A stretch of 64,000 nucleotides of DNA, from NCBI GenBank assembly GCA_964016875.1, contig OZ024722.1, positions 16,994,576 to 17,058,575 on the forward strand, in the 5' to 3' direction. The DNA is from Fallopia convolvulus (lineage: Eukaryota; Streptophyta; Magnoliopsida; Caryophyllales; Polygonaceae). The notes beneath the pieces are model-generated. The model had not been told where the DNA came from. It saw only the letters and a program-made list of their open reading frames with translations, and did no database searches. Made by a program: the position numbers and the translations under genes. Of the stretch, positions 1 through 11,511 are shown one piece after another (position 1 is the stretch's first letter; each line of letters opens with the position of its first letter).

Positions 1-445
1 ATAACACATGAATTTTATGTAGTTCAGTCCCTAAAAGTTGACCTGGCCTGAATTGCCCGAAAATTCTTGGGTCAAGACCTGGAAATTTGAACCGAAACAA
101 ATTTGGGTTAAAACCTAAAAACCCATTGGATTGACCCAATTTGTTATATTTTCATAATAAATATAATTTATTTTGGAAAGTTTAATATTTTTATTATTAA
201 AATATATAAAAATAATAGATTATTATTAAATATTACGGAGTGTTATTTAAATAAAATAATATTTTAATAATTGTAAAATTCGATTTTCTTGACATGTTAG
301 GTCGACCTGATTCGCCCGAAAACCCGCAACGCCCCGACCCAATTTGACTTGTGACCCGCATGACCCGAACCCAACCCAACCCGAATACGAAATGACCCGA
401 CCCGAACCCAACCCAATCGACCCGATTGACATATCTACACCTATT
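1..445. mobile_element. CCCGAACCC-rich remnant, probably non-autonomous hAT-type
   Basis: Positions 300-440 are dense in the degenerate words CCCGAACCCAACCC and GACCCGA. The segment ends at a sequence which, read on the minus strand, is TAGGTGTAGATATGTCAATC. Such 'GGGTCGGGTT' low-complexity ends are common in plant hAT-type MITEs. The other end would lie left of the window, so no TIR pair or target duplication can be shown. No coding potential is visible. Confidence 0.3.
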
Positions 446-591
446 CCACAATTGTGTGCCTATTTTGAACAAATCTAGAACTTTAAAATTTCCTTAAATA
501 ATGATTTAAATTTACACTCACTTTTCACCCTAATTAGACTTTCTACTAAGATCCACAATTGCGTATATACATACATATATATATTATTCTA

Positions 592-851
592 TATATATAG
601 GGTTATATATGAACACAAATTTAGACCCACTGGTATCATTTTGTGCAATTAGTCCACAGTTGTTCCCCAAGATCTCATCTTGTGCATTTTTTCCAGTTGT
701 CGTATTATTTATCTCCTCGTAACGTTGCGTACTGTTTGCTCCTCTGGTGGTTCTTTAGTTCCATTTCAACACTCTTTTTCATTTGTATACTTTTCTTGTT
801 TTCTTTTTGAGTTATAAATTTGTGTAGGTTGGCCTCTCGATCTATTAGTTT
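592..851 (+). repeat. 260-bp dispersed direct repeat, copy A
   Basis: This block matches 7392-7651 at about 97% identity in the same orientation. It starts at TATATATAGGGTTATATATG and ends at CTATTAGTTT. Similarity stops abruptly at both ends of the two copies. I see no TG..CA ends, inverted ends or target duplication, so the element class is unknown; a small MITE or a Helitron end are options. Confidence 0.75.
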
Positions 852-2254
852 TTTTTGATAAGGGAAGGAATTCGATGTACTGGACATGCCTAGTAGATCA
901 AGAGGCCGAAATAATCGGCAATCAGACAAGCCAACTAAAGAGAGCAAATACGAAGAACTCCTAACAAGAAAAGAAGACACCCAGAGGCAATTCGAAGCTA
1001 GCAAAAAGGACAGGATGGGTGAGTCAAGCACAACAAAGCGTTGCACCGCCGGTACGCAGGTAAAATGGGTCATCTCCATCATGGAGTGCATAAAGAACCT
1101 CCTCGACGTTGCCCCCACTTAGATGAGGGATCTTCAGGAAGCAAGCTCGACCACGACCTCAACCAGGCACCACTCGATCCAATCCAACTCAACTCCAAAT
1201 CGACATAAAGGCCCGGATGATCAGTTTGAAGGAAGAGTGATTTATTTGAGAAAAAAATCTCCAAAGATCAAATTTTTTTGGGTAAAGGGGATTGTTACTT
1301 GTTTTGTTTTGATGTTTTTTTTTAATGGGAAAAACAAAACACTTTTTTTTTTTTTTTGTTTTGATGTGTACTTGCTTATTTTTGGTGAGTGGTTTCGACC
1401 ATAAAGCACAAAAATGGAAAGACGTTTGATTTTCTTTCCTTTTTTTTGAAGCTGGATTTTTCTATTGTTTTGGGTTTGAATGGGTTTATTTTATTTTCTG
1501 TTTTTATTCTTTATAAATTTGCAAAGAACAACTAGCAAAAAATTAGGAAGAACCGAAGAACTCGAGCGTATTTCATGTGCAAATTTCAAGATTTATTTAT
1601 TTCTTCTTTATTATTTTCCTTCCAATCGTCATCTCAATACTACAATGGAAGGAGAAGTATGGGATCACTCCGCCTAGGACATATGAAGTTTGCTCAACGC
1701 CATTTGGTTCAAGGCATGAGGAAGTTTAGATCTGGAATGAATTTTAGTTTTTTTTTAAATTTCTTTGCGATTCTTTTTTTTTTCTAGAATGCACAAATCT
1801 CGAATCAAAAATAAGATTTGTGCTTGAGTCAATTGTAAATATGGGTTTTATGGTGGTGTTTCACCCTAGATTTGGGTTTTATGGTGGCGTCTTTTGGAAT
1901 CTACTTTTATTATTTTTTTCTTTATTTTCTTGGTAGATATGTCTTTCAAACTGAATATTCATCCATTTAGGCTGAAATGGATGAACATCGGCCACTAATT
2001 TGGCCGTTACGGGCTCGGTACAGGGTTGTACACAAGAGAGGCACAAGATTTATGTGGCCTGATTACGAAGGCAAGGTTTGGAGCTAGCCACGCAAAAGAG
2101 ACAACAATGAGATGGGTGAACTTGGGATTTTATGCCCAATTTGTTGCAACCGACATGGTGATGTCAGAGATGCAGATGAAGAAGTCAAGTTTCGGTGAGG
2201 AGTGTTTATGGACAAGGGTTTCAAATCTGGCCTTTTAACTTCTTTGTTTGGGGA
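852..2254. other. Intergenic stretch, no recognised gene
   Basis: Positions 886-1230 are less AT-rich than the surroundings and hold a 78-codon open frame on the plus strand that is rich in Lys, Arg and Glu. It is followed by a possible GT splice donor, so it may be a captured coding fragment, but I do not recognise it. From 1230 to 1800 the DNA is T-rich with long T runs. A 70-codon frame at 2026-2238 is not recognisable either. No transposon ends are visible. Confidence 0.4.
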
Positions 2255-2440
2255 GAGTTATTCAAACCTCGACTATAAATATTTTATGATTCTGTAATTA
2301 TTCAAACAATTAAATTGAGTTATTCAAACAATCAAATTGAGTTATTCAAATAATCAAATTGAGTTATTCAAACCTCGACTATAAATATTATACGATTCTA
2401 TAATTATTCAAACAATCATACTGAGTTTATCAAACGTCGA
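2255..2440. repeat. Short tandem repeat, GAGTTATTCAAA units
   Basis: GAGTTATTCAAA recurs five to six times. About 25-bp units (GAGTTATTCAAAYAATCAAATT) are nested inside a roughly 106-bp duplication that begins with GAGTTATTCAAACCTCGAC at 2255 and again at 2361. No gene is present. Confidence 0.75.
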
Positions 2441-3683
2441 ATAATAGATATTCAATCCCTAAAATTATGCAACTACCATATATAAAAAAACGTGGGATTT
2501 TTTTTAATTCCACAATCCCTTAAATTTAGCAACTTCTAAATTTAAAATCCAATCCCCATATTCAAAATTTCAATTATTTTTCTAGAGTAGGGTTCTAGTG
2601 TAAATATCTCTTAGGGTGAAAACTAAGAACAAATTGAGAGCGTTAGATGAAAAATATGGACGAATAAGATTAAACAAGACGAAGAGAAAAAAAGGTTGAT
2701 TCATTAATGAATGGCACGGAATGTAATTTTTTAAAAATACCATAATATTCCAAAAATACCCTCTTCTCTCCCAAACCCTCCCCTTTCAAACCACGCAAAG
2801 AAGGAGTTCAATCAGGACGGAGCGGCGTACTCGATGAGAAAGAATTCTTCACATATCTTCTTTCCCTCGTCAAAGTCTACAAATTCGCCTCCAAAATTGA
2901 TCGATTTGAACTTCTCGTTCTCAATTGATCCAAATTTCATGGATCCAAATTTCATAGTGATTGTTTGATTTGCTTCAATTCTGGAAATTTAGGTGGGTTT
3001 TAGATTATATTAGGATGGATTGATGGACTGGGAGTTATGATTAGCAAAACGATAGGTACGTTAACCACTTTAACTTTTAAAAGACCGATTAATGGAACTT
3101 TCCATGGCAATGATATGTAATGGCTTTGATGCGTTGGTATCTTGAGGGAAAATCTCTTCCAATATGATGCCATATACGCATTGGGATGTGAAAACCTTCT
3201 TTTCATTATCATAGACAAATGAATATTTGCTCTAGTTGTTTGTTGATGTATGATGACAATCCATTAGGGTTAGTTTCAATCTTTTTTTATGCTTAGTTTC
3301 AATTTTGTTGTCTGTGTTTTCTGTCAATTACCTGCTGGCATGTAATGAATGCTGGCCAATCATCGTTATTGACTTGTAATATTTGATCATATGTTTTTCC
3401 AAACTGAATAATTGTTGCTTGTTTTTGGTTGATTTTGATCACAACAAAAGTGAGTGCAACATGTGCACTATAGGGGCTTGATTGTACAATATGGACAAAT
3501 TGCATGGTGGATTCAAGTCATTAATCAGTTAGTCTACTTATTTGTTGTTTTGTGCCTAACAAAAGCTCTAAGGAAATCTGGTGTTTGAAAATTTGATAAT
3601 ATAGTTGATTTCATTCAAGGGTTTAGAACATTATTAAGAAATACTAAATCTCAGTTAAGAGAAATAAGGACAACATATTTGAT

Positions 3684-3754
3684 AGCCTATTAGATCAAAT
3701 GGTAGAGCAATGTGCATGTGCACATAGATGTGGGTTCAAATCCCACATAGGCTA
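3684..3754 (+). tRNA. tRNA-like sequence (probable tRNA pseudogene)
   Basis: A 71-nt cloverleaf can be drawn. The acceptor stem AGCCTAT pairs perfectly with ATAGGCT, followed by discriminator A. The D arm carries an A-box-like TAGATCAAATGGTAGAGC. The T arm is a perfect GTGGG-TTCAAAT-CCCAC and contains the B-box GGTTCAAATCC. The D stem has one mismatch. The anticodon stem ATGTG/CACAT encloses only six bases (CATGTG) without the usual U33, so no anticodon can be assigned. It could be a degenerate tRNA gene or a SINE head; I see no A-rich tail or SINE body. It lies inside a Mutator-like element. Confidence 0.55.
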
Positions 3755-3764
3755 ATACTTCTGG

Positions 3765-4440
3765 TTCATTATAGTTCTTCTTTTGGTTCATATTTTTGTA
3801 AGCTCGGGTTCATAGTAGTTTATCTTACAGTTCATGTGTTTAAAGTATACTAGTTATTTTGGTTCATGACATTTTTTCTTTCGGTTCATATATTTATAAG
3901 TATAGGTTCATAATATTTCATCTTATTATAGTTCATAAATAGCATTATGTTGGTTCATGTTTTTATACGATTAGGTTCATAATAACTGTCAATACGGTTC
4001 ATGAAATTTAATTCAAAATACTCGTTGTTTGTATCATGTATCGTGTTTCATAAATGATATTTTATGGGTTCATGTATTTATGCGGTTAGGTTCATAACAA
4101 TGGTCATAAAGGTTCATGAAATTTAAGTCACAATACTTCTTATTTGTGGCAATTATCGTATTTCATAAATGATATTTACTATTTTATGGGTTCATGTCTT
4201 TATGTTGTTAGGTCCATAACAATTGTCATAAAGGTTCATGAAAATTTATTCACCATACTCGTTATTTGTGTTATGTACTCTAGTTTATAAATGATATTCT
4301 GTCGATTCATACATTTGAATGTAAAGGTTTATAATAAGTGTTCTTACGGTTCATGAATTTTTTGCTAGTAGTAGTTAGTGTCATGACTTTTATTGCAATT
4401 TATAAACATGGAGTCTCAATATGGTTCATATCATTTTATC
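3765..4440 (+). repeat. GGTTCAT motif array with ~115-122-bp higher-order unit
   Basis: GGTTCAT or a one-base variant occurs about 20 times on the plus strand, spaced 15-60 bp. From about 3952 to 4385 the motifs are organised in four tandem units of 115-122 bp, starting near 3952, 4067, 4189 and 4304. Each unit has the order GGTTCATG.., TTAGGTTCATAA, GGTTCATGAAATTTA, TTTCATAAATGATAT. Three more GGTTCATA words lie at 4889-4940. All are inside the 2584-5465 element. Confidence 0.8.
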
Positions 4441-5566
4441 AAAGAAGAAGAAATAAAACTAGAGAAATATTTAAGAACCTAAAAAGTGGACATGATTTTA
4501 AAATTTATCATTTGGGCATTTTATCAAACCCATGATGGACAATTTGATAAAACTTTACCATTAGCCTTTATTTTCAATAAAATAATCGGATTGTAACACA
4601 AAACATGCACAAACTTCATAAGTTTGAGTAAAAGCAACAAAGCTAATTCAACAATAGCTTCTATTGAAACTAGCAATTTATCAAACACTTGGTGTGCACC
4701 TCATAAATTCAACCAAAAAGACCTAAATAAATAAAAATAAGAAGGTTTTGCTTTCTTTCATCATATCACAAAACATTAAAGATTCAAAATAAATGAAAAC
4801 ATATATAAAAACTCAAAAACATTCACAAAATCATACAAATTAAAATTAATAAAACCCAAAAAAGAATACTAAAGCCGTATCGCAATTTTCGGTTCATAGA
4901 ACTACAAGTGGCGGTTCATAGTATTACAAGTGACGGTTCATATGAAACCAGAAAATTCAAATATCGATTTGGATTCTAACAATGGTGAAATGAAAAATAA
5001 TATTGGTTAAATGACAAGATATTCAATGAAATAATACAATAACATGTTTTAAATCATACAATTCATGGTAAATTAAGGCTCGAATTGAAAATGTAATCGA
5101 AATCCCCCAAATTTGAATAAACCCCTAAATTAAACATTCAAACCCTAGGAAAACAAAAAAATACTTAGAAGCAACTCAAATGAGGTCGAAAATAACTATT
5201 AATCTAAATAAAACATGTAAATGAAGGAAGAAGAAGAGAAAAATCGAAATCCAACAATGGAGGAAAGAATTGAAAAAGCACTAAGGAAGAAGAAAGAGGG
5301 AGAAGGAGGGATTCTATTTTGGGGACAAATGACGAAATTACCCCTTTGGTTAAAAAAACCCCATTAATGAAACTCTCATCTACACCATTGATTCCCAAAA
5401 ATCCAACGCTCCACATTTGTTCTCATTTTACACTATAAGACATGTTCTCATTTGATCTCAACTCTATTTTTCTAATTATTTTCAACGCATGTAATCCCAT
5501 AAATCTCGGCCATATTTGGTTATTCCATTTTTCAACTAATCGTAATTTTAATTCTCCACAACAACC

Positions 5567-7238
5567 ATATCCCCATATCTCTTCGCCCTAGCCACTGAAT
5601 ACCTCCACAGATGCTTAGCGAAGATGGCTTTCACCAGCAACTTCAAATTCCACTCTAAGTTTCGGCACCTACGACTCATCCACATTGCATTTGCAGATGA
5701 TCTCTTCCTTTTCAGCAAAGGGGACCCCTAATCTGTTCAACAACTTGCTACTACTCTCAGGAAATTCTCCAACACTTCGGGACTTAACTGCAATCAGCAG
5801 AAATCAACCCTTTTTGTGCAGGTATAGATCAGAATTCAAGGCTTGCCGTTGCCAATGTTCTGGGAATCCAGCTAGGGCAGCTTCCCATTACTTACCTGGG
5901 GCTCCCCTTGCACTCCAAGAAGCTCTCTGGTAATGATTATCACCTCCTCACATCCAAGATGGCGTATATAAATCAATCTTGGACTTCCAAATTCCTTTCT
6001 TATGCAGGGAGGTGTGAGCTGATTCGTTCAGTGCTTAATGGAATCCTCAATTTCTGGACCAAGATCTTTATTCTCGCGAAGAAGGTAATTAAGTCCATTC
6101 ATAAGTTGTTGCGTAATTTTCTCTGGAGTGGAGCTTGTGAAGGAAATAGACATCTTGTTGGTTGGCAAGACATATCTAAGCCGAGAGAAGAGGGTGGTTT
6201 GGGGTTTAAAGAAATTTTGGCATGGAACAAAGCTTAGGCTTCCAAATGGTTCTTCGACATCGATTTCGATGTTGGCAACATATGGGCTAAATGGTGTAAA
6301 AGCAACCACGTCAGAACAGTCGGGATTTGGGATGTCATAGCAAAGAGCGGCGATACAATCTCATGGAAATCCCTCCTTAGAATCCGAGATGAGCTCAAGA
6401 GTATCAAGAACAACATGACGACCACAAACAGGAATAACCTTTGGAATTAAGACAACGCCAAAAATTTAAGTCGCCAGCTTTAGGAAATCTGGAGGGTCAA
6501 AGCTCAGAGTATTCCTTGGGGAGCTATGATTTGGAAAACCCAACCCTTCCACGATGCACCTTTGCTGTCTGGCTTGCGACCAAAGACCGTGTCCCCAACC
6601 GAGATAGACTCTGCAAACTCGGTATGTGCCCCTCTAATAGTTGTTCCCTTTGCTCTGTTGATGTTGAAACCACCATTCATACATGGTTTGCTTGCCCTTT
6701 TTCCCACTCTGTCATCGACTATTTCATGGCTTGGACTGGCATCACAACCATCGTGCCTTCCATAATCGATTGGCTTCACTAGTTTGCTGCAAGCTCACGC
6801 CAATCATCGAATATTTTCAAACTCAGAATTTGTGCTTTTACCACTTTGGTCTATATGATTTGGCAACAACGGAATTCCGTCTGCTTTAAGGGTGAAATCC
6901 CAGATTCTGTCACTTGTGCACAAAGAGCTATCCAGACAGTCAAAACAAGATTAACTGCAAAGATTCGAGATCCCAGGAATGTGATGGGACATTGGACTGG
7001 TTAATTGGAGTTGAGTCATCGTCCTGCTCAATGAGTTGCTGAATTGGAGCCTTGCGGGGCCCGCTGGGCTGATTACGCCTTCTTGGCATGATTCCCCTTG
7101 TGTATTTTGAGCCTTTTGTCGAGTTATAAATCATGGGCTTGTCCATGATGATGAGAGTACTTTGCTTAGTCTATCTAAGCGCTTTTGTAAATGATCATCT
7201 TCATTTATTCATTGGAAATTGACCTTTTCCAAAAAAAA
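5567..7238 (+). mobile_element. 5'-truncated L1-type LINE
   Basis: A perfect 14-bp target duplication TCTCCACAACAACC (5553-5566 and 7239-7252) flanks the segment. It ends in eight A residues at 7231-7238. Only the 3' third of ORF2 remains. 5' truncation by incomplete target-primed reverse transcription is typical of plant LINEs. It is related to, but distinct from, the fuller LINE at 11899-17093. Confidence 0.9.
5640..6790 (+). pseudogene. LINE ORF2 fragment: reverse transcriptase end and zf-RVT
   Basis: Broken frames on the plus strand encode the C-terminal part of a LINE polyprotein. The RT active-site region IAFADDLFLFSKGD lies at about 5686-5727. It is followed by thumb-like motifs such as LPITYLGLPLHSKK and YAGRCELIRSVLNGILNFW. 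Next comes FLWSGACEGNRHLVGW with GGLGFKEILAWNKA, and near 6540-6720 a zf-RVT region with CSLC...HTWFACPFS. Frameshifts occur near 5770, 5930 and 6240-6440, so it cannot produce a protein. The family assignment rests on the FADD box and zf-RVT order shared with the LINE at 11956-15386. Confidence 0.85.
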
Positions 7239-7316
7239 TCTCCACAACAACCCCACTGACTTATCCTAATCCAACGACCTATGTTTAACCACACGCTTAC
7301 ACCATAATATGTATTG

Positions 7317-7358
7317 TAACAAAGCGCTCCCTATATATATTATATAATATATAATATA

Positions 7359-7399
<41 letters not shown>

Positions 7400-7400
7400 G
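7317..7400. repeat. AT/TA microsatellite
   Basis: A long TATATA run lies directly between the LINE target duplication and repeat copy B. An apparent open frame across it is only poly-Tyr/Ile from TAT/ATA codons. Confidence 0.85.
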
Positions 7401-7651
7401 GGTTATATATGAACACAAATTTAGACCCACTGGTATCATTTTGTGCAATTTGTCCACAGTTGTTCCCCAAGATCTCATCTTGTGCATTTTTTCCAATTGT
7501 CGTATTTATTTATCTCCTCGTAATGTTGCGTACTGTTTGCTCCTCTGGTGGTTCTTTAGTTCCATTTCAACACTCTTTTTCATTTGTATACTTTTCTTTT
7601 TTCTTTTTGAGTTATAAATTTGTGTAGGTTGGCCTCTCGATCTATTAGTTT
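7392..7651 (+). repeat. 260-bp dispersed direct repeat, copy B
   Basis: Partner of 592-851, with about 97% identity and exactly 6800 bp apart. It differs by a handful of substitutions and small compensating indels. It starts in the TATATA microsatellite and ends at CTATTAGTTT, after which the two loci diverge completely. Confidence 0.75.
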
Positions 7652-8549
7652 AATTCTAGAAAACTTAACCCGCCCGATGGACGGTGTGAATTTTTTTTTC
7701 TATGTTTGTTGAATTTTAAATGTACATGAATTTATAAGTATGGAGCAATTATAATTAGAATGTAAAATATGTGTAAATTTTTTTTAAGAATGGTTATTTG
7801 GATGTAATTAAACTTTATCTATTATTATCCTTATTAACTATTTATGAAAAATATAATAGTGAATATATAAACTATTTCATCATATATGTATAATTGTTAA
7901 AAATAATTTGTTTGCATTATAATTTAGTAGATGGAGTATTGTTTTAAATTTGGTTACTTAATTTAGAAGAAAAAAAATTGAAACCTAGAATTTGAAACGT
8001 ACATATAGGATTTAGAATTTATACATCAAGAATTACATTAAAATTTTGATATTTATTATGTGGCCCAGTAACTAAATTGAGTTGTAGGCCTAATAGAAAT
8101 AATAATTAAATTAGGTTGTAGGTCTAATAAAAAAACTTAAACTAATAGCTTATTCGGGATAAAACTTAAGTAAATCCGATTCCAGCGTCTCCTACTGACA
8201 CAGTAACGACTCCCTTTGGGTCGGTAGAAGCCTCGTTATCGAGTCTCCTCCCTTGTTAGGTGGGTCGTTAGAACCTGCTTTCTTCTTTATCCCTCCTCTG
8301 ACTAAATTCGTAGGTCGGTAAATAGTTTTTAGGCTTGACTTAGGGCTCGTTTTGTGTCATCCTTTACTCTTTTGACCCTGTTCCGCCTCCATTCGTTATA
8401 ATGCTCCAAACAGCTCCAAAAACCTACAAAATACCACCAAAGCTTATGTAGACTCCAAATCTCAAATAAATACGAAAACCTATGCAAACGACCCTAAACC
8501 TAACACAAAAACTAATGAAAGTGACTCAAATTAACTTAATTAAACTCTA
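7652..8549. other. AT-rich intergenic DNA
   Basis: No gene, TIR pair or LTR is recognised. At 8170-8400 there is a less AT-rich block with repeated GGTCGGTA/GGTCGTTA words. It may be LTR-like debris of the Athila-type remnant that follows, but no end can be shown. Confidence 0.35.
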
Positions 8550-8740
8550 CTACCTCCGTTTCGCAATGTAAGTCATTTTTTAATTTTTCATAGGAATTAA
8601 GACAAGCTTAAAATGGAAAAGACGATAATTTAATGCTTGTTTTTATCACATGCACTATTAACTCTTTAACCACTAGAATTGCTTGAGTTAATGAATGTTG
8701 TTGGGAGCTAGAAACGACTTACATTGCGAAACGGAGGGAG
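8550..8740. mobile_element. Stowaway-type MITE (191 bp)
   Basis: Terminal inverted repeats CTACCTCCGTTTCGCAATGT at the left and its near-complement ending ..CGAAACGGAGGGAG at the right are flanked by TA dinucleotides (8548-8549, 8741-8742). The CTCCCTCCGT end and the TA target site are diagnostic of plant Tc1/mariner Stowaway MITEs. No coding content. Confidence 0.9.
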
Positions 8741-8742
8741 TA

Positions 8743-10351
8743 TAAAAAATGGCTAAAAAGAGGACATCAAAACACCCCATACTTAGGCTTGGTTGTCCTC
8801 AAGCAATAACCAACACCTACAACACATCCTTCAAGTCTTCACCTTTGTCAAAAAAGCAACATCGTAGCACAAGTAGAATAAATAGACAAGTGAATTTAAC
8901 GTCATCACATATATACGAGCAATACCAAGCAAAAGCAATCACAATCCAACCTCACAAGGATATATGTGTTTCTCTCAACTCACAATGTGTTTAGGCTTTG
9001 AATATTAACTCTCAACTCTATCCTTAATGCAAAAAGCTACATAGTCATTGTTATTTATATCACCAATCTATCCACCGGAGATGTCAAAACACATAAAACC
9101 ATCAAGAGAACATTGGCTCAATGGAAGACTTCAAAGAACACTCCATTTGCTCGGGTTGTAATGGGGCTTGGTATAAACATAAAGGCATGAAATTATGTAG
9201 GTCGATTGCTGCTAAAAATCCGGAAATCAAGACTCTTAAACCTTCAACACAACTCAACCATAACTCTATCAAAAATCATCCAAACTCACTAATCATGAAG
9301 AATAAATTTCCTTCTTTCAACCCCAATTTATCCCTACAATTCTCGCAAAATAAAAAAACAAGGCAAATTTGGCTCATGCACAACACTTTATTCATAAACT
9401 CTACTCTTCTTTTTTTTCCTTTCCTTTTCTCTTTTTTCCTTTTTTTTCAAAAGAAAAATAATAGCAATAATAGGTGCATTTATAATAGGAGCCAAAAATC
9501 CTTTTATATAATATGAACTGTGAGAAAAATAATACCCAACCCATATAGTATCAATCACAAATAATGTCTCCATAATATCCCACACATGAACCAAATAATG
9601 TCTCACTCTACAATCATCAATATCACCAACACTAAATCCTAATTCCCGGATAGGGGGTCAGGCTCAAATCGGCTAAGGAATGATATTTGTGGAGCTTACA
9701 ACAAAAGGCTTCAGGCCCAAATTGGCTTCAAACAAAGGATAATACGTAGGGTAGGTAATAGAGGATAAAAAGAAGAAAGCTAAGATAATATAAGTTCTCA
9801 ATCATTTGATTTCATATGCAATGAACTAATATCTCATATTCGGTTTCAAAAAATAGATAACCATATCAATGCCAAAAGGTAATACACACAAGGAGAGTAA
9901 ATCACACAAGAAAAGCAGATGGATTTTTTTATGTTGTCCCTATAAGGCCAAAAATTAACTCACTATGTAGTAATTTTGTTGGATTTCAATCACTTCTAAC
10001 TAAGGTCATATGTGCTCAATTTCATTACAAGCCAAATTCTCACATCAAAATCATTTCAAATAGACTTAGGCTAAACCTTCCAAACATGCCATAGGGTTTA
10101 CATGATCAAGTTAGTCATTAAGCTTTATCATAGAACGTCTAAGTGAAGCGTTATCCATCCTAAAAAAAAAGAAAGACTAAAAATAAAACATGAACATAAT
10201 TTTTTTTTTTTGACATTTGTCAAACAAAGTGTTTCCTTTTTCTCCCCACCCACACTTAAACCACATCGTGTCCACACTGAAAAAACACATAAAAATAAAG
10301 GGAAAAGAAAAAGGAAATCACAAAATAAAGTAAAGCTGCAAAAGTCATAAA
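8743..10351 (-). mobile_element. Degenerate Athila-like retrotransposon non-coding region
   Basis: The region contains phrases typical of non-coding DNA of Athila-like Ty3/gypsy elements, such as GGCTCAAATCGGCTAAGG and CCACACTTAAACCACAT. It lies directly 3' (minus strand) of the ORF remnant at 10352-10825. No intact gene is present; small open frames here are not convincing. No LTR boundaries could be fixed. Confidence 0.45.
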
Positions 10352-10825
10352 TTACTGAGGTGGAGGTGGAGGGTAGAACAGATAGTCAAGGTATAACTCC
10401 GTCATCCATTGCACAAAACCAGCAGCCGCCGTCCAGCACTGGTTATCCATCATTCGCTGCTCATCAAAAGCTTGACGGAGTGATGGAATGTCATCATGCA
10501 ACCATTGTTGGCCTGTTGCCTGCTTGTTCATCCGAGCATAGAGATCCTCATAATAGGGCGACGGTGGCTCAAAACTCGATCTACTAGTGCTCGGCCCTCT
10601 AGTATAGGGTCGACTGCTTCTTCGGGGCTCCTCCTCGCTCTGATAATGTTGGTGGCTCCCAAACCCTCCAAACAGGTCTGGAGTAGGAACCACCAATTCT
10701 TGATGCACATCAGGGTTGTTAACGACCCTACTTTTGTCATAGCGTGGCTGCTTCCATCTCAAATTGGGGTTGTTCGCTGGACTAATAGCCAGCGGAAAGG
10801 GCACAAGGGACCATGCGTGGACCAT
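10352..10825 (-). pseudogene. Athila-type ORF remnant (C-terminal part)
   Basis: A 157-codon open frame ends in a proline run (YPPPPPQ). It contains a hydrophilic stretch EEEPRRSSRPYTRG and a helical part around LRQAFDEQRMMDNQ. The ending and layout match the tail of the Athila-like ORF at 18704-18973, which also ends in YPPPPP. I infer that it is the C-terminal half of the same kind of retroelement protein. The N-terminal domain is missing upstream. Confidence 0.5.
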
Positions 10826-11040
10826 ATATGGATCATCAATAGTGTTAGTTTTCTAACTAGAAAAAATGAAATATATGTTCATTCTCAACAAGAAATAATT
10901 CATGCTTAGCCAGAAAAAAATGGAATTCATGTTCATTCTCAACAATTAGTTCATGTCTTGTAACTTGTAAGTCCTTTTACAACAAGTGATTATTTCACGA
11001 TATGGATGTAAATTGTACAAGTGATTATTTTACGATAGCA

Positions 11041-11310
11041 ATATAGGGCTGTAAATAAATAGTCGTTCTGAGAAATTCGGTATTCGGCTCAGTTAAATTT
11101 TATTTGTATTCGGCTTGTTTATTTAAAAACGAGTCGAACTAGAACACAGTTTTAAGGCTCGAAAGATAAATGAGTTGAACTTGAACACAATTTAGTTAGG
11201 TTAGTTCATTGCTTCAAAACCCAATTGGAAAAGACAATCTTTAGCCAAACAAACCGAATTGTTTTTTCCGTTGCGTGAAAAACTAATCCCTAAGAAACAA
11301 GGCCTGTTTT
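11041..11310. other. Low-complexity TTCGG/GTCGAAC region
   Basis: The words ATTCGGTATTCGGCTC and GAGTCGAACTAGAACAC recur. The block begins AGGGCTGTAAATAAATAG, reminiscent of hAT MITE ends, but no matching end or target duplication was found. Confidence 0.25.
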
Positions 11311-11511
11311 GTTACTAACACACCCCATCCAACATTAGTTTACATAAAAAACACACATAATCGCTAAATAATTCAAAATTAACAAAAATTTGAAGTGGAA
11401 GAACAATTAACAGAAGAGTTTCTCTTTCCCTGAACAACCAACACATAACTATAGAAATATGAACGAAGCTAACAATGGGTTGACATCCACAAAATGAAGA
11501 AATCAATAAGC

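Larger units (their letters stand above)
2584..5465. mobile_element. 2.9-kb Mutator-like non-autonomous element with TIRs
   Basis: The ends form an imperfect inverted repeat of about 65 bp. The left end reads AGAGTAGGG.. and then TCTTAGGGTGAAAACTAAG, with GAGCGTTAGAT. The right end, reverse-complemented, reads AGAGTTGAG.. and then TCTTATAGTGTAAAATGAG, with GAGCGTTGGAT. It is flanked by ATTTTTCT at 2576-2583 and 5466-5473, or 9 bp if the next A is counted. An 8-9-bp duplication fits Mutator-like or hAT elements; the long TIR favours Mutator-like. No transposase frame is visible. The interior carries a tRNA-like sequence (3684-3754) and many GGTTCAT motifs. The ends are directly seen; the superfamily is inferred. 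Confidence 0.7.

Noticed and set aside
3684..3754. Functional tRNA gene
   Set aside because: The anticodon loop has six bases and lacks U33, so no decodable anticodon exists; kept only as tRNA-like.
7266..7496. Open frame rich in Tyr/Ile
   Set aside because: It is the translation of a TATATA microsatellite.
592..7651. Repeat pair as LTRs of one element
   Set aside because: No TG..CA ends, no primer-binding site or polypurine tract, and the interior holds unrelated elements with their own TSDs.
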